DNA of 64,000 nucleotides from Gemmatimonadota bacterium. GTDB taxonomy: Bacteria; Gemmatimonadota; Gemmatimonadetes; Gemmatimonadales; GWC2-71-9. The translations under genes and the position numbers were made by a program. The notes below the pieces were generated by a model. It saw nothing but the letters and a program-made list of their open reading frames with translations. It was not told where the DNA came from and searched no databases. Shown here one piece after another: positions 17,437 to 27,047 of this stretch (its first letter is position 1; each line of letters begins with the position of its first letter). The stretch covers positions 1 through 64,000 of the forward strand of contig JADFNB010000003.1 in assembly GCA_022563595.1 (NCBI GenBank), written 5' to 3'.

Positions 17437-17688
17437 GTGGTGCCCGTACACGTGCAGCCCCGCGCCGCGAAAACCGAGGTCGCAGGACTGCACGGTGACG
17501 CAATCAAGATCCGGCTCAAAGCCCCACCGGTGGAAGGCGCGGCCAACGATGCACTCATCCGGTTTCTCGCCAAGAAGCTCGGCGTGCCGCGTCACGCGGT
17601 CCGGATTGTCTCCGGGGCTACTTCCCGGACGAAACGCGTCTCCGTCGACGGTATCGAGCTGCCCGAGGTTATGAACCGTCTGACGTGA
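17437..17688 (+). CDS. DUF167/YggU-family protein
   Basis: The core VHVQPRAAKTEVAGLHGDAI, KIRLKAPPVEGAANDALIRF and VRIVSGATSRTKRV is the complete YggU/DUF167 domain (about 80 residues). The function of this family is unknown; it often sits beside yggT, which here is about 3.4 kb away. The start is uncertain: GTG 17437 or 17440 gives the usual length, while in-frame ATG 17278 would add about 53 residues that overlap the amidohydrolase gene and read through repeat DNA. The stop overlaps the convergent S9 peptidase gene by 20 bases. Confidence 0.75.
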   Translation: MVPVHVQPRAAKTEVAGLHGDAIKIRLKAPPVEGAANDALIRFLAKKLGVPRHAVRIVSGATSRTKRVSVDGIELPEVMNRLT

Positions 17689-19750
17689 CTTCCGGCGTCT
17701 CCCCCTCTCCGCCGTGCCGTTCGTACCAGCTTCTCATGTACAGCAACGTGCGCATGAAATTGGAGGGTTTTGAGCCGGTGCCGTGGTACTCGTCGTTGAA
17801 GCGCAACAGCATCGTCGGTATGCCGCGCATCTTGAGGGCCGCGTAGTATTCCTCCGACTGCGGCATCGGCGTACGGAGGTCCAGCTCCCCCGTCATCACC
17901 AGCGTCGGCGTGCTCACGTTCCCCACGTACATGAGCGACGACTGCTCGAGCCACCGCTGCGGGTTCCGCCAGAACGGCTCGTGGAAGAACGACTGCGTGA
18001 AGAACGGGATGTCGGTCTGGCCAAGGAAGCTCAGCCAGTTGATGACGGGACAGCGGACCGCGGCCGCGGCGAACCGTTCGGTGTGACCGATCACCCAGCT
18101 CGACAGCACCCCGCCACCGCTGCATCCCCCTACATACATCCGTGTCGTGTCCACGTATCCTCTAGCGATGACGGCATCCACGCCGGCCATCAGATCGTCG
18201 TAGTCCACGCTCGGGTAGGCATGGTCGATGCCGTTGCTGAAACCCGAGCCGTAGCCGGTGCTACCGCGCGGATTCGTGTACAGCACCACGTACCCATTCG
18301 CCGCGAAGTTCTGCAACATGTAGTTGAAGCCGACGTTGTACATCGCGAACGGCCCGCCGTGGATCTCCATGATCAGCGGATATCGTTGCGACGCATCGAA
18401 CGACGGCGGCTTGACAATCCATCCCTGCACCTGCGTGCCGCCCGTGGACGTATACCAGAGTTCCTCCACCTCGCCCAACCGGACACCGGCGAGCACGTCA
18501 TCGTTGACGTGGGTCAGTTCCGTCAGGCCGCGTGGGCGCCGGAGGCTGAAGCGCACCACATCTCCCGGCTCGTGGAACGAGCGCCGTACGCCGACCGCGG
18601 TGCGATTCCGGTCGGTCGCCACCGAGTTCAACGAGACGGTTCGCACTCCCTCGGTGACCGCGCGGACACCGCCGCGGATCGCCGCGAACTGTACGTTCAC
18701 CGAGCCGCGATCACCCGCCGTGAAGTAGATCCCGCTCCCGTCGGGTGCCCAGTGCAGGCTGCCCGGGGCACGGTCGTACTCGTCGCTCAGGTTGCGCGGT
18801 TCCGAGCCGTCGATGTTCATCACGTAGAGATCGGGCGTCGTGTAGGTCGTGCCGCTCGAATCGTATCCCGTGAACGCCACCATCCGGCCGTCCGGGGACA
18901 CCACGGGGCTCGCCCAGAATCCCACTCGGGTCGTGAGATCGCGTATCTCACCCGACTCGACATCCACCGCGGAGATGTTGGATCGCTGGTAGACCTCGTC
19001 GCCGTCCGACTCCCGCCATCCGTCGAAGACGATGGTGCGTCCGCCCGGCGTCCAATCGAAGCCCACTCCGCGTACGAGTGCATCGAACCTCGCGCCGACG
19101 TTCCACTCACCGCGGGTGAGCTGCCGGGGCGTGCCGCCGTCGGCCGTGACGACGAACAGATGCGTGTACCCCGCCTCGGTAAAGCCGACCCGATCCTGCC
19201 GATAGTGCAGCCGATCGACGATCCGAGGTGCTTCCGTCCACTTGGCGTCTCGGGGCGGCGTGGGCATGCCGATCGGCCACTCGGTCTCGTCCGGCACATT
19301 CATGGCGAAAGCGATCGACCGGCCGTCCGGCGACCAATGCGGGCTTCGTGGTGATTCGGTCAGACGTGTGATCTGCGAGGCGGCCCCCTCAGCATCCATC
19401 CACCGCACATAGAGTTGCGAGCCTTTGGGGTCGCCGGATACCAGATAGAGGATGCGCGTCCCGTCGGGCGACCAGCGCGCGTTGGAGCCTTGCACCAGGA
19501 ACCGGTTCCGCGACCCGTCGGCATTCATGATCCATAGCGCGGATTCCCAGCGGTCCTCCATCTTGTTCACCCAACGACGGGTGTAGACGATCTGCGAACC
19601 GTCCGGCGCAATCTGTGGATCCGCCACCTGCTCCATGTCCATGAAGTGCTGAACGCCGAGCAGGGTGTCGGCAGCGGTCTCCTGCGCGGGCGTTACGGCC
19701 GGCGCCGCAAGCATTGCGGAGGCGAGGGTAAGCGAGAGCAACAGCCGCAT
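17669..19750 (-). CDS. Secreted S9-family prolyl oligopeptidase-type peptidase
   Basis: A 693-residue protein with signal peptide (MRLLLSLTLASAMLAAPAVT), a WD/PD40-type beta-propeller (repeats such as APDGSQIVYTRR, SPDGTRILYLVS, SPDGRMVAFTGYD) and a C-terminal alpha/beta-hydrolase peptidase domain. The nucleophile is S544 in VGGCSGGGVLSSW; Asp lies in GELDLRTP and His in DEYHGTG. The enzyme probably cuts short peptides in the periplasm or outside. A Cys precedes the nucleophile, whereas the paralogue has Gly there. Two such peptidases flank apt, suggesting local duplication. Confidence 0.9.
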   Translation of the reverse strand: MRLLLSLTLASAMLAAPAVTPAQETAADTLLGVQHFMDMEQVADPQIAPDGSQIVYTRRWVNKMEDRWESALWIMNADGSRNRFLVQGSNARWSPDGTRILYLVSGDPKGSQLYVRWMDAEGAASQITRLTESPRSPHWSPDGRSIAFAMNVPDETEWPIGMPTPPRDAKWTEAPRIVDRLHYRQDRVGFTEAGYTHLFVVTADGGTPRQLTRGEWNVGARFDALVRGVGFDWTPGGRTIVFDGWRESDGDEVYQRSNISAVDVESGEIRDLTTRVGFWASPVVSPDGRMVAFTGYDSSGTTYTTPDLYVMNIDGSEPRNLSDEYDRAPGSLHWAPDGSGIYFTAGDRGSVNVQFAAIRGGVRAVTEGVRTVSLNSVATDRNRTAVGVRRSFHEPGDVVRFSLRRPRGLTELTHVNDDVLAGVRLGEVEELWYTSTGGTQVQGWIVKPPSFDASQRYPLIMEIHGGPFAMYNVGFNYMLQNFAANGYVVLYTNPRGSTGYGSGFSNGIDHAYPSVDYDDLMAGVDAVIARGYVDTTRMYVGGCSGGGVLSSWVIGHTERFAAAAVRCPVINWLSFLGQTDIPFFTQSFFHEPFWRNPQRWLEQSSLMYVGNVSTPTLVMTGELDLRTPMPQSEEYYAALKMRGIPTMLLRFNDEYHGTGSKPSNFMRTLLYMRSWYERHGGEGETPEVTSDGS

Positions 19751-19837
19751 GAGACACCTCTGAATGGAAGAAAGTAGCGGACGCAGAGTAGTGTTTGCGA
19801 CGGGCCGTCCAGCATCAGGCATCGGCCTGTTCACGGT

Positions 19838-20374
19838 CTACTCACCTGGGGCCAACGGGTAAGAAAGAACAGTATGAATCTCCGTCCCATCGAGTTTCGA
19901 TCTGCCGTCGAGATCCTTGAGCTCAATCAGGACACTCACTCCTACTATCACTCCACCAGCCCGCTCCACCGCCTGCACCGTGGCGCTGGCCGTACCTCCC
20001 GTGGCCAGCAGGTCATCCACGATCAGCACCCGTTCCCCGCGGCGAATGGCATCCCGATGGATCTCTATCGTGTCAGTACCGTACTCGAGAGCGTACTCGA
20101 CCTGGTGCGTCTTCCACGGGAGCTTCCCTTTCTTCCGTGCGGGCACGAGCCCGGCCCCAAGCTCCATGGCGAGCGGTGCGCCGAAGATGAATCCGCGTGA
20201 CTCGATGGCCACTATCTTGTCGATCTGCTGCGAGCGAACCGGTTCGAGCAACAGTTGCGTGGCCCGCCGAAATAGCGTCGGGTCGAGCAGGAGCGGGGTG
20301 ATGTCCTTGAAGAGAATGCCGGGCCTTGGGAAGTCCGGTACGTCTCTTATTCCTGCGTACAAGCTCTTAGGCAT
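19838..20374 (-). CDS. apt: Adenine phosphoribosyltransferase
   Basis: The 178-residue enzyme has the full APRT pattern: DFPRPGILFKDITPLL at the N-terminus, ESRGFIFGAPLA, the flexible loop with RKKGKLPWKT, and the PRPP site VLIVDDLLATGGTA (116-129). It salvages adenine to AMP using PRPP in the cytoplasm. Length and motifs match the family without gaps. It lies between two S9 peptidase genes on the same strand. The purine released by nucleoside breakdown, which the microcompartment at 40-46 kb may also exploit, would feed this enzyme; that link is inference. Confidence 0.95.
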   Translation of the reverse strand: MPKSLYAGIRDVPDFPRPGILFKDITPLLLDPTLFRRATQLLLEPVRSQQIDKIVAIESRGFIFGAPLAMELGAGLVPARKKGKLPWKTHQVEYALEYGTDTIEIHRDAIRRGERVLIVDDLLATGGTASATVQAVERAGGVIVGVSVLIELKDLDGRSKLDGTEIHTVLSYPLAPGE

Positions 20375-20535
20375 AGTTCAGTGAGAATCCTGACGGTCCA
20401 TGAATGATGGTCACAGGAACAGGACATGTAGTAGGTACGGGAATCCCGTCGCGCCGGGAGCCCGGAGCCGCCACCACGACGAGCCCGGCCGGATGAGGAT
20501 CACACAATTTGGCGCCGTCACTGGTGTTGGCGCAG

Positions 20536-22596
20536 TCACTCGTGCGACGCCATGTCGTCGCCGCCCGTCCGGAACTTCTCGAACCACGCGAGAATATACT
20601 GCACCTTGGCAATCAGGTTGCTCGGGCGCGCCGCAATCCCATGCGAGGCATCGGGCACGCGTACCATCACAGCCTCTACGCCTAGAATCTTCAGGGCCGC
20701 GTAGTACTGTTCAGTCTCCGCTATAGGCGTACGATGGTCCCGCTCGCCAGTGATGAGCATCGTCGGTGTGGTGACGTTGCCCACGAGTGATATCGGCGAC
20801 CGCGCCATGTACTGTTCCTGGTACTCCCATGGCAGACCCGGGAACCAGTACTTGTAGAAGAACCCCGGGCCGTCGGAGTAGAGCACGAAGCTATACCAGT
20901 TGATCACGGGCTTCTGCACCGCGGCGGCACGGAACCGATCGGTCTTCCCGACGATCCACGCGGAAAGCACTCCACCGCCGCTGCCGCCGGTCACGAAGAG
21001 ATTCTCTGCGTCGACGTAACCGCGCTCGAGCACCGCATCCACGCCCGACATGAGATCGTCGTAGTCGTTACCTGGGTAGGCGTGGTGGATGAGGTTGCCG
21101 AACTCTTCTCCGTAGCTCGTGCTGCCGCGTGGGTTCGTATAGAGCACTACATATCCCTGAGCGGCGTAGAGCTGTATCTCCGCCGCGAACCTGTCGCCGT
21201 AGTTCGCGAACGGTCCACCGTGGATCTCGAGAATCAGCGGGTACTGCCGCGTGGAGTCGAACCCCGGCGGCTTCACGATCCACCCCTGGATCCGGCGTCC
21301 GTCGTATGATGACTCCCACCATATCTCCTCGACGGCCCCGAGTTCCTTGTGCCCGAGCAGATCTTCGTTTAGCCGGGTGAGCCGGGCGGCGTTACGGCCG
21401 GCACGTGCTACCGCCAGGTCGGCAGGATGATCGGCCGTGCCGTGTGTGTACGCGACCCAGTCGTCTCCCGAGAGGGAATACCGGCCCCCGCTATACGGAC
21501 GTCCGAGGGAGAGTCCGCCGACGTTCTCCGCGATCTGGGTGATTTCTCCGTTCAGCGACACCGAGGCGACGTAGGTCGTGCCCTGATCGTCGTACTGGAA
21601 GAAGATGCGGCGCCCATTGCGGCTCCAGGTCGGATTCTGCACGTCCCGATCGAACTCGCCGGTGACGAGGCGGCTGTCGCTGCCGTCGCGGTTCATCACG
21701 TACAGCCTGGTAACTTGGTAGCCCTGCAACCGGTCGTCGAATCCCGTGTAAGCGACGAGCCGTCCGTCCGGCGAGACGCGCGGGCTGCCGTCCGGCCCCT
21801 GGCGATCGGTGAGCTGAGTGATGCTGCCATCGGCGATGGCTACTTCGTAGATGTCGGAATTCCGTGGGTCGAGATCCCGGTTCTCGTGGCGGTTGGCCGA
21901 AAAGATCAGCGCGGTGCCATCGGGAGTCCACCGGGCGCCGCCGTGGTTGTAGGGGCCGGTGGTGATCTGCCGTGGCGTCCCACCATCGGCCGGTAGGACG
22001 AAGAGATGATTGTAGCCTTCCTTCACGTATCCCTCGCCGTCGGCACGATAGTTGAGATCGTCGATGATCGTGAACGACGGTCCCCAATCGGCGCCTTCGG
22101 GCGGCGTCGGCAGATCGGCACTCAGCGGCGATGCGCGGCCCGGCACGAACATGGAAAACGCGAGCCAGTTGCCGTCGGGCGACCAGCTGATTCCACCAGG
22201 ACTCTGAGTCAGGTTAGTGAGCTTTGCTTCCTGGCCGGTATCCATCCACCGCACGTAGACCTGCGAGCGGTCGTCCTGATTCGAAACGAATGCGAGTCGT
22301 GTTCCATCCGACGACCACCGCGGCTGCGAGTAACTGGCGCTCCCTGACTTGAGCGGTCTGTGTCCCGTCCCGTCTCGATTCACGATCCACAGGGCCGTGC
22401 GCGCGCGGTCTGTCATGATGTCGAACGAGCTTCGCACGTAGACTATCTGCCGGCCGTCGGGCGAGATCTGGGGGTCGACGACGCGTTCCAGCTCGAAGAC
22501 GTCGAGCGGCTCGAATCGATCGCCGCTCGTTTGAGCCGCAAGCCGAACCGAGGCCGCGGTGCAGAGCAGGAACGCACTGACAAGAATTCTGATCAT
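20536..22596 (-). CDS. Secreted S9-family peptidase, paralogue
   Basis: At 686 residues this closely parallels the peptidase at 17669-19750: signal peptide (MIRILVSAFLLCTAASVRLA), propeller blades (SPDGRQIVYVRSS, SSDGTRLAFVSN, SPDGRLVAYTGFD) and a catalytic domain with S539 in VTGGSGGGVLSAW, Asp in GERDHRTP and His in DASHGI. The GGP box IHGGPFANYGD stabilises the oxyanion. It is presumably a secreted dipeptidyl- or oligopeptidase. About 160 bases without a supported gene separate it from apt. Confidence 0.9.
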   Translation of the reverse strand: MIRILVSAFLLCTAASVRLAAQTSGDRFEPLDVFELERVVDPQISPDGRQIVYVRSSFDIMTDRARTALWIVNRDGTGHRPLKSGSASYSQPRWSSDGTRLAFVSNQDDRSQVYVRWMDTGQEAKLTNLTQSPGGISWSPDGNWLAFSMFVPGRASPLSADLPTPPEGADWGPSFTIIDDLNYRADGEGYVKEGYNHLFVLPADGGTPRQITTGPYNHGGARWTPDGTALIFSANRHENRDLDPRNSDIYEVAIADGSITQLTDRQGPDGSPRVSPDGRLVAYTGFDDRLQGYQVTRLYVMNRDGSDSRLVTGEFDRDVQNPTWSRNGRRIFFQYDDQGTTYVASVSLNGEITQIAENVGGLSLGRPYSGGRYSLSGDDWVAYTHGTADHPADLAVARAGRNAARLTRLNEDLLGHKELGAVEEIWWESSYDGRRIQGWIVKPPGFDSTRQYPLILEIHGGPFANYGDRFAAEIQLYAAQGYVVLYTNPRGSTSYGEEFGNLIHHAYPGNDYDDLMSGVDAVLERGYVDAENLFVTGGSGGGVLSAWIVGKTDRFRAAAVQKPVINWYSFVLYSDGPGFFYKYWFPGLPWEYQEQYMARSPISLVGNVTTPTMLITGERDHRTPIAETEQYYAALKILGVEAVMVRVPDASHGIAARPSNLIAKVQYILAWFEKFRTGGDDMASHE

Positions 22597-22688
22597 CGGA
22601 TCATCCTCACGAGAGCTGTGGCGTCAAGCAACTCGTAAAGGTGCACCGCTGCAGGAGCCGGCGCCAGCGTTCACCGTTTCGCCAGTAT

Positions 22689-23522
22689 CTACCCCCGGAG
22701 CCACCCATGATCTCGCCCTCGGAACTCCAGGACCGCGGCGGTCCAACCCGCCGGATTCTCTAGATGTACCGTATGGCCCGCCGCTGGGATCACCATGTGT
22801 GACGCCGCAGGCATCAGGGAGGTCATGCGTGTCGCAATGCCGCGGAACTTCGCGTCTTCTTCCCCGTTGATCAGGAGCGTGGGGTGTCGAACCGTGCCGA
22901 GTGCATCCCAGAACGAGGGTTGTGCACCGGTCCCCAGGCCCCGCAAACATGCCGCCAGGGAGCGCGGCGGCAGCTTCAGTCGTGCGGCTCTGTGCCAGGC
23001 GAGCAGCTCGCCCGGCAAACGTCGTCGCGTGGCGAAGAGCGGCAGACGGTCCCAGTAGTCGACGAAGTCTTCGATACCATGATCGAGCAGCCGGCGGGCG
23101 AGCGCTTCATCGTGTTCCCGTCGCGCGCTCCTCTCGCCCTCGGTCTCCAGGCCGGGCGACGCGCTCTCCAGCACCAGCCGATCCACGCGCTCCGGGTGCA
23201 GTACCGCCGCGCCGAGCGCCAACCGCCCACCCATCGAATATCCAATCCAGGCGGCCCGCGGGATGTCGAGCGCGTCGAGCAGATCGATCAGGTCGGACAG
23301 GATCTCCGGAAAGGCAAATCGCTCCGGCCTGGCGGGCCCGTCACTCAGGCCATGCCCCAGGAGATCCACGGCGAGCACGCGGTTCCCGGCGGCGAGAGGT
23401 TCAAGAACTGCCTCGCCCCACGCCTGCGAGGATCCCATGAACCCGTGCAGCAGGAGCAGCGGGGGGCCGTGCCCGCGATCCCGCACGTGCAGCCTCAGAC
23501 CGTCGCGTAGCGCGATCAGCAT
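22689..23522 (-). CDS. menH: Alpha/beta hydrolase, probable MenH
   Basis: The 277-residue protein is an alpha/beta hydrolase with oxyanion HGFMGSSQAWG, nucleophile S96 in WIGYSMGGRLAL, acid in LLINGEEDAKF and His in AGHTVHLENP. SMGG-type elbow, Arg after it and overall length match MenH, which releases pyruvate from the SEPHCHC precursor in menaquinone synthesis. The nearest menaquinone gene here is menG at 4181-4975, so the pathway is scattered. A generic hydrolase cannot be excluded. Confidence 0.75.
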   Translation of the reverse strand: MLIALRDGLRLHVRDRGHGPPLLLLHGFMGSSQAWGEAVLEPLAAGNRVLAVDLLGHGLSDGPARPERFAFPEILSDLIDLLDALDIPRAAWIGYSMGGRLALGAAVLHPERVDRLVLESASPGLETEGERSARREHDEALARRLLDHGIEDFVDYWDRLPLFATRRRLPGELLAWHRAARLKLPPRSLAACLRGLGTGAQPSFWDALGTVRHPTLLINGEEDAKFRGIATRMTSLMPAASHMVIPAAGHTVHLENPAGWTAAVLEFRGRDHGWLRG

Positions 23523-23567
23523 CCCTTACCAAGCCAGCCTACGCCGTACGGCGCAGCGCTCCGTCCC

Positions 23568-23790
23568 TCAGAGAACCACCGTCCTCAACATGAGGATTCC
23601 CACCAGGGCAAACAGGATCGCGATCCCGGCCTTGACCTTGTCGGGATTCGCCCTGGCCTGCACGAACGGTCCGATCTGGCCTCCGATGATGACTTCGGGT
23701 ACCGTGAAGATCACCACGTTCACCACGCGGCCGAGCACGGTCGGGTCGGCGCTCGTCGCGAAGGCGTAGGGTAATGGACATGACGCCGCA
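23568..23790 (-). pseudogene. TauE/SafE-type exporter, C-terminal remnant
   Basis: The minus strand encodes VVNVVIFTVPEVIIGGQIGP followed by ANPDKVKAGIAILFALVGIL, the last two membrane segments of a TauE/SafE (DUF81) permease. Family members have about eight segments; only the end is present. Upstream sequence in other frames (around 23790-23880) does not restore the rest. The remnant lies in the gap before fumC. Confidence 0.65.
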
Positions 23791-23895
23791 TAACCTAGAC
23801 CCGCGGTTAACCCAAGGGCAATCGGAGCGGTTATCTTTAGGGACCGGACCGCCACGCGCGGTCTTCCCACCGCTTGCGCTGAGGTGAGCAAAACC

Positions 23896-25299
23896 ATGAC
23901 GACTGTGACACCAGATACCCGCGTCGAACGCGACAGCATGGGGAGCATAGAGGTTCCCAGCGACCGGTATTGGGGCGCTCAGACCGCCCGCTCACTCATT
24001 CATTTCTCGATCGGCCGCGACCGGATCCCCCAGGAGATCGTGTGGGCATTCGGCATCCTCAAGAAAGCGGCGGCCAAAGTGAATCGCAAACTGGGCAAAC
24101 TGGACGCCGAGCGTGCCGACCTGATCGTCCGTGCAGCCGACGAGGTCATCGCCGGCAAGTTGGACGATCACTTCCCGCTCTACGTGTGGCAGACGGGAAG
24201 CGGCACGCAGAGCAACATGAACGCCAATGAGGTGATCGCGAACCGTGCCATCGAACTCGCGGGCGGCGAGATGGGCAGCAAGGATCCCGTTCACCCGAAC
24301 GATCACGTCAACCACTCACAATCCTCCAACGACACGTTCCCGACCGCGATGCACATCGCGTCCGCCAAGGTGCTGAAGGAGCGCGTACTGCCGGCCGTAC
24401 AGGCATTGCGCGACGCGCTCGCGAGGAAGCAGGAAGCGTTTCAGGACATCGTCAAGATTGGCCGGACCCATCTCCAGGACGCCGTCCCGCTCACACTCGG
24501 ACAGGAGTTCTCCGGATACGTTGCCCAGCTGGACGCGGATCTCGCGCGCATCGAGATGGTGCTGCCTGATTTGTACCGACTGGCGATCGGAGGAACGGCC
24601 GTGGGGACGGGACTGAATGCCCCGCCGGAGTTCGGCGAGCAGTGCGCTGCAAAAATCGCTGAACTGACGGGACTCCCGTTCGAGTCCGCACCCAACAAGT
24701 TCGCCGAGCTGGCCGCCCACGATGCGGTGGTAATGGCAAGCAGTGCGCTGCGTGTCCTGGCGTGCTCACTGATGAAGATCGCGAACGACATACGTTGGGC
24801 GGGTTCCGGGCCGCGTTCCGGTCTGGGTGAGCTGCTGCTCCCGGAGAACGAGCCGGGCTCGTCGATCATGCCGGGGAAGGTCAATCCGACCCAGTGCGAG
24901 GCGATGACCATGGTCGCCGTCCAGGTGCTCGGCAACGACACGGCGATCGGGATCGCCGGATCCCAGGGCAACTTCGAGCTGAACGTCTTCAAGCCGATGA
25001 TGGTGAACAACCTCATCAATTCGGCCGTCCTGTTGAGCGATGCGTGCGATTCGTTCCGCAGGTACATGGTCGAGGGACTGCGCGCCGACGAGGTCCGTAT
25101 TGCGAAACACGTCGAGAACTCGCTGATGCTGGTCACTGCGCTCACGCCCAAGATCGGCTACGACAAGGCCGCCGCGATAGCGAAGAAAGCGAACAAAGAC
25201 GGGACTACACTCAAGGCGGCGACGCTGGCACTTGGTTATCTGTCGGAGTCCGAATTCGACGCGGCGATCAACCCGAAGGAAATGACTCGACCTCGCTAG
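23896..25299 (+). CDS. fumC: Class II fumarate hydratase
   Basis: This 467-residue protein has the complete class II fumarase pattern: [63 protein letters not shown] and the [16 protein letters not shown] loop. It hydrates fumarate to malate in the TCA cycle as an iron-independent homotetramer. ATG 23896 is chosen because GAGGTGAG sits seven bases upstream; a GTG twelve bases earlier overlaps that ribosome site. It stands alone, between a permease remnant and a serine hydrolase. Confidence 0.96.
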   Translation: MTTVTPDTRVERDSMGSIEVPSDRYWGAQTARSLIHFSIGRDRIPQEIVWAFGILKKAAAKVNRKLGKLDAERADLIVRAADEVIAGKLDDHFPLYVWQTGSGTQSNMNANEVIANRAIELAGGEMGSKDPVHPNDHVNHSQSSNDTFPTAMHIASAKVLKERVLPAVQALRDALARKQEAFQDIVKIGRTHLQDAVPLTLGQEFSGYVAQLDADLARIEMVLPDLYRLAIGGTAVGTGLNAPPEFGEQCAAKIAELTGLPFESAPNKFAELAAHDAVVMASSALRVLACSLMKIANDIRWAGSGPRSGLGELLLPENEPGSSIMPGKVNPTQCEAMTMVAVQVLGNDTAIGIAGSQGNFELNVFKPMMVNNLINSAVLLSDACDSFRRYMVEGLRADEVRIAKHVENSLMLVTALTPKIGYDKAAAIAKKANKDGTTLKAATLALGYLSESEFDAAINPKEMTRPR

Positions 25300-25417
25300 C
25301 TAGTGGACTGCAACCAGAGTTGAGTCGGCACGCTACCCTGACACGCACGATACCAATGCCTTTGCATCTCGCCGTGCCGGGGCTCTAATTACACGTTCGC
25401 ACAGCACAGAGGAAACT

Positions 25418-26578
25418 GTGCCCCAGACCCCGTACTTCAGAACCATCGTCACCGCAGCCACGGCGCTTGTCGTTGCCGCATCGGCCGGCGCGCAGACCGC
25501 ATACTATCCACCGGCCGGATCCTGGGAGCAGCGGCGCCCGGCCGAGGTCGGCATGGACTCCGCCCGGCTCGCTGCCGCGATCGATTTCGCACTCGAGCAC
25601 GAGAACCCCATGGGCCGCGATATCGGGGCGCATCTCGAGCGCATGCTCTTGAGCGAGCCCTACCCCGACCTGTTAGGTCCCACCAAGGAGCGCGGCGGTC
25701 CCAGCGGCGTCGTTATCCGTCGCGGGTACATCGCGGCGCAGTGGGGAGACGTCGAGCGGGTGGACATGACGTTCTCGGTCTCCAAGAGCTACCTCGCCAC
25801 GATAGCCGGGCTGGCGTTCGACCGTGGTCTGATTCGTGACGTACACCACCACGTTGCCGAGTATGTGGATGACGGCGGCTTCGAGGGGCCGCACAACAGC
25901 CAGATCACCTGGCACATGCTGCTCAACCAGACGAACGAGTGGACGGGAACGCTGTGGAACAAGCCCGACATGGCGGATCGCAGGCGGGGACGTCACCGGG
26001 CGCTGCGACAGCCCGGTACCTACTGGGAGTACAACGACGTCCGCGTGAACCGCACCGCGCTCGCTCTGCTTCGCGTCTGGCGTAAGCCGCTGGCCGATGT
26101 CCTGGCGGACGAGATCATGGACCCGATCGGGGCGTCCAACACCTGGCGGTGGCACGGCTACCGGAACTCATACGTCACGATCGACGGCCGCCAGATGCAG
26201 TCCGTGAGCGGCGGCGGCCACTGGGGCGGCGGGGTATGGGCGAGCACGCTCGACCACGCGCGGTTCGGGCTCCTGTTCCTGCGACGCGGGAAGTGGGGCG
26301 ACCGCCGGCTCGTCTCCGAGCGGTGGATCGACATGATGAGCGCTCCCACCGACATCCGGCCGGACTACGGCTACATGTGGTGGCTCAACACGGGCCGCCG
26401 AATGTACAGAAGCGCTCCGGAGAACGCCTTCTTCGCGCGGGGCGGGGGCGGCAACATCATCTGGGTCGATGCGCTGCACGACCTCGTGGTAGTGATACGC
26501 TGGATGGATACGCAGGCGGTGGACGAGTTCATCCGGCTGGTGCTGGCAGCCGACAGCGAGGCCCCATCCGCGCGCTGA
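25418..26578 (+). CDS. Secreted serine hydrolase of the beta-lactamase/DD-peptidase (class C-like) fold
   Basis: The 386-residue protein has a signal peptide (ending about SAGAQTA) and a beta-lactamase class C-like fold. The active-site SxxK is S120-V-S-K123 in MTFSVSKSYL, the second motif YxN is seen as YWEYNDVRVN, and the third site is in the GGGGNIIW strand. Proteins of this type are esterases or peptidases more often than true beta-lactamases. GTG is used as start with GAGGAAA just upstream. A substrate cannot be named. Confidence 0.83.
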   Translation: MPQTPYFRTIVTAATALVVAASAGAQTAYYPPAGSWEQRRPAEVGMDSARLAAAIDFALEHENPMGRDIGAHLERMLLSEPYPDLLGPTKERGGPSGVVIRRGYIAAQWGDVERVDMTFSVSKSYLATIAGLAFDRGLIRDVHHHVAEYVDDGGFEGPHNSQITWHMLLNQTNEWTGTLWNKPDMADRRRGRHRALRQPGTYWEYNDVRVNRTALALLRVWRKPLADVLADEIMDPIGASNTWRWHGYRNSYVTIDGRQMQSVSGGGHWGGGVWASTLDHARFGLLFLRRGKWGDRRLVSERWIDMMSAPTDIRPDYGYMWWLNTGRRMYRSAPENAFFARGGGGNIIWVDALHDLVVVIRWMDTQAVDEFIRLVLAADSEAPSAR

Positions 26579-26812
26579 CGAGCGCCCTCCCCACTGCCAC
26601 CTACGAACCAGGCGCGTCCAGGCGTCTGGGCGTCTTTTCGACCCACTACCCCTACCTCCGATTCCTCGTATTTCGCAGCATACATCAAGCTGCTCATCCC
26701 GTTCATCATCGTCGTCCCCTGGGGATCGTCACGACCCAAGAAGGTTAGCGGCCCAGCCGCGCTTGCGGACGCCTTTCGGATTAGATTACGGCAAGCGCAG
26801 AAGGGAACCGTC

Positions 26813-26908
26813 ATGATCGACGCCGCGCCATCTCAATCCATCCCCGTATACCCGCCACGGAGACTCCTGCCAAAACTTCTCCGTCCGGGCATCTTCGCCG
26901 TCCCGTAA
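26813..26908 (+). CDS. Possible 31-residue small protein
   Basis: ATG 26813 opens a frame of 31 codons ending TAA: MIDAAPSQSIPVYPPRRLLP followed by a short basic, hydrophobic end. An AAGGGAA sequence lies eight bases before the ATG. It is Pro-rich, with no homologue that I know. It could be a leader peptide or chance. Confidence 0.25.
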   Translation: MIDAAPSQSIPVYPPRRLLPKLLRPGIFAVP

Positions 26909-26965
26909 CACAGCGGGCGCGCGGCCGCCTATCAGAGTGACCGCACCGGCCGGTCTGCGCGCGGA

Positions 26966-26974
26966 TGATATAAT
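26966..26974 (+). promoter_or_regulatory. Extended -10 promoter for lat
   Basis: TGATATAAT (TG-N plus a perfect TATAAT, 26969-26974) lies about 74 bases upstream of the lat ATG. The expected -35 region (26946-26951, CCGGCC) is poor, which suits an extended -10 promoter. Confidence 0.55.
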
Positions 26975-27047
26975 CCGATCACGAGACTCCTTAAGTACAC
27001 CATCGCTCGTCAGCGTCGTCGCGACGTGTGGCGAACGGAGGTCACCG

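Larger units (their letters stand above)
26579..27047. other. Long intergenic region upstream of lat
   Basis: This stretch has no convincing long gene. It holds a possible 31-codon frame (26813-26908) preceded by AAGGGAA, and the lat promoter near 26966-26974. The remainder is unremarkable GC-rich sequence with a pyrimidine-rich part at about 26640-26710. Confidence 0.5.

Noticed and set aside
17783-19354. 523-codon open frame antisense to the first S9 peptidase
   Set aside because: No recognisable domain; codon bias follows the third-position pattern of the sense gene.
20367-20612. 81-codon frame between apt and the second S9 gene
   Set aside because: No motif, no ribosome site and overlap with both neighbours' ends.
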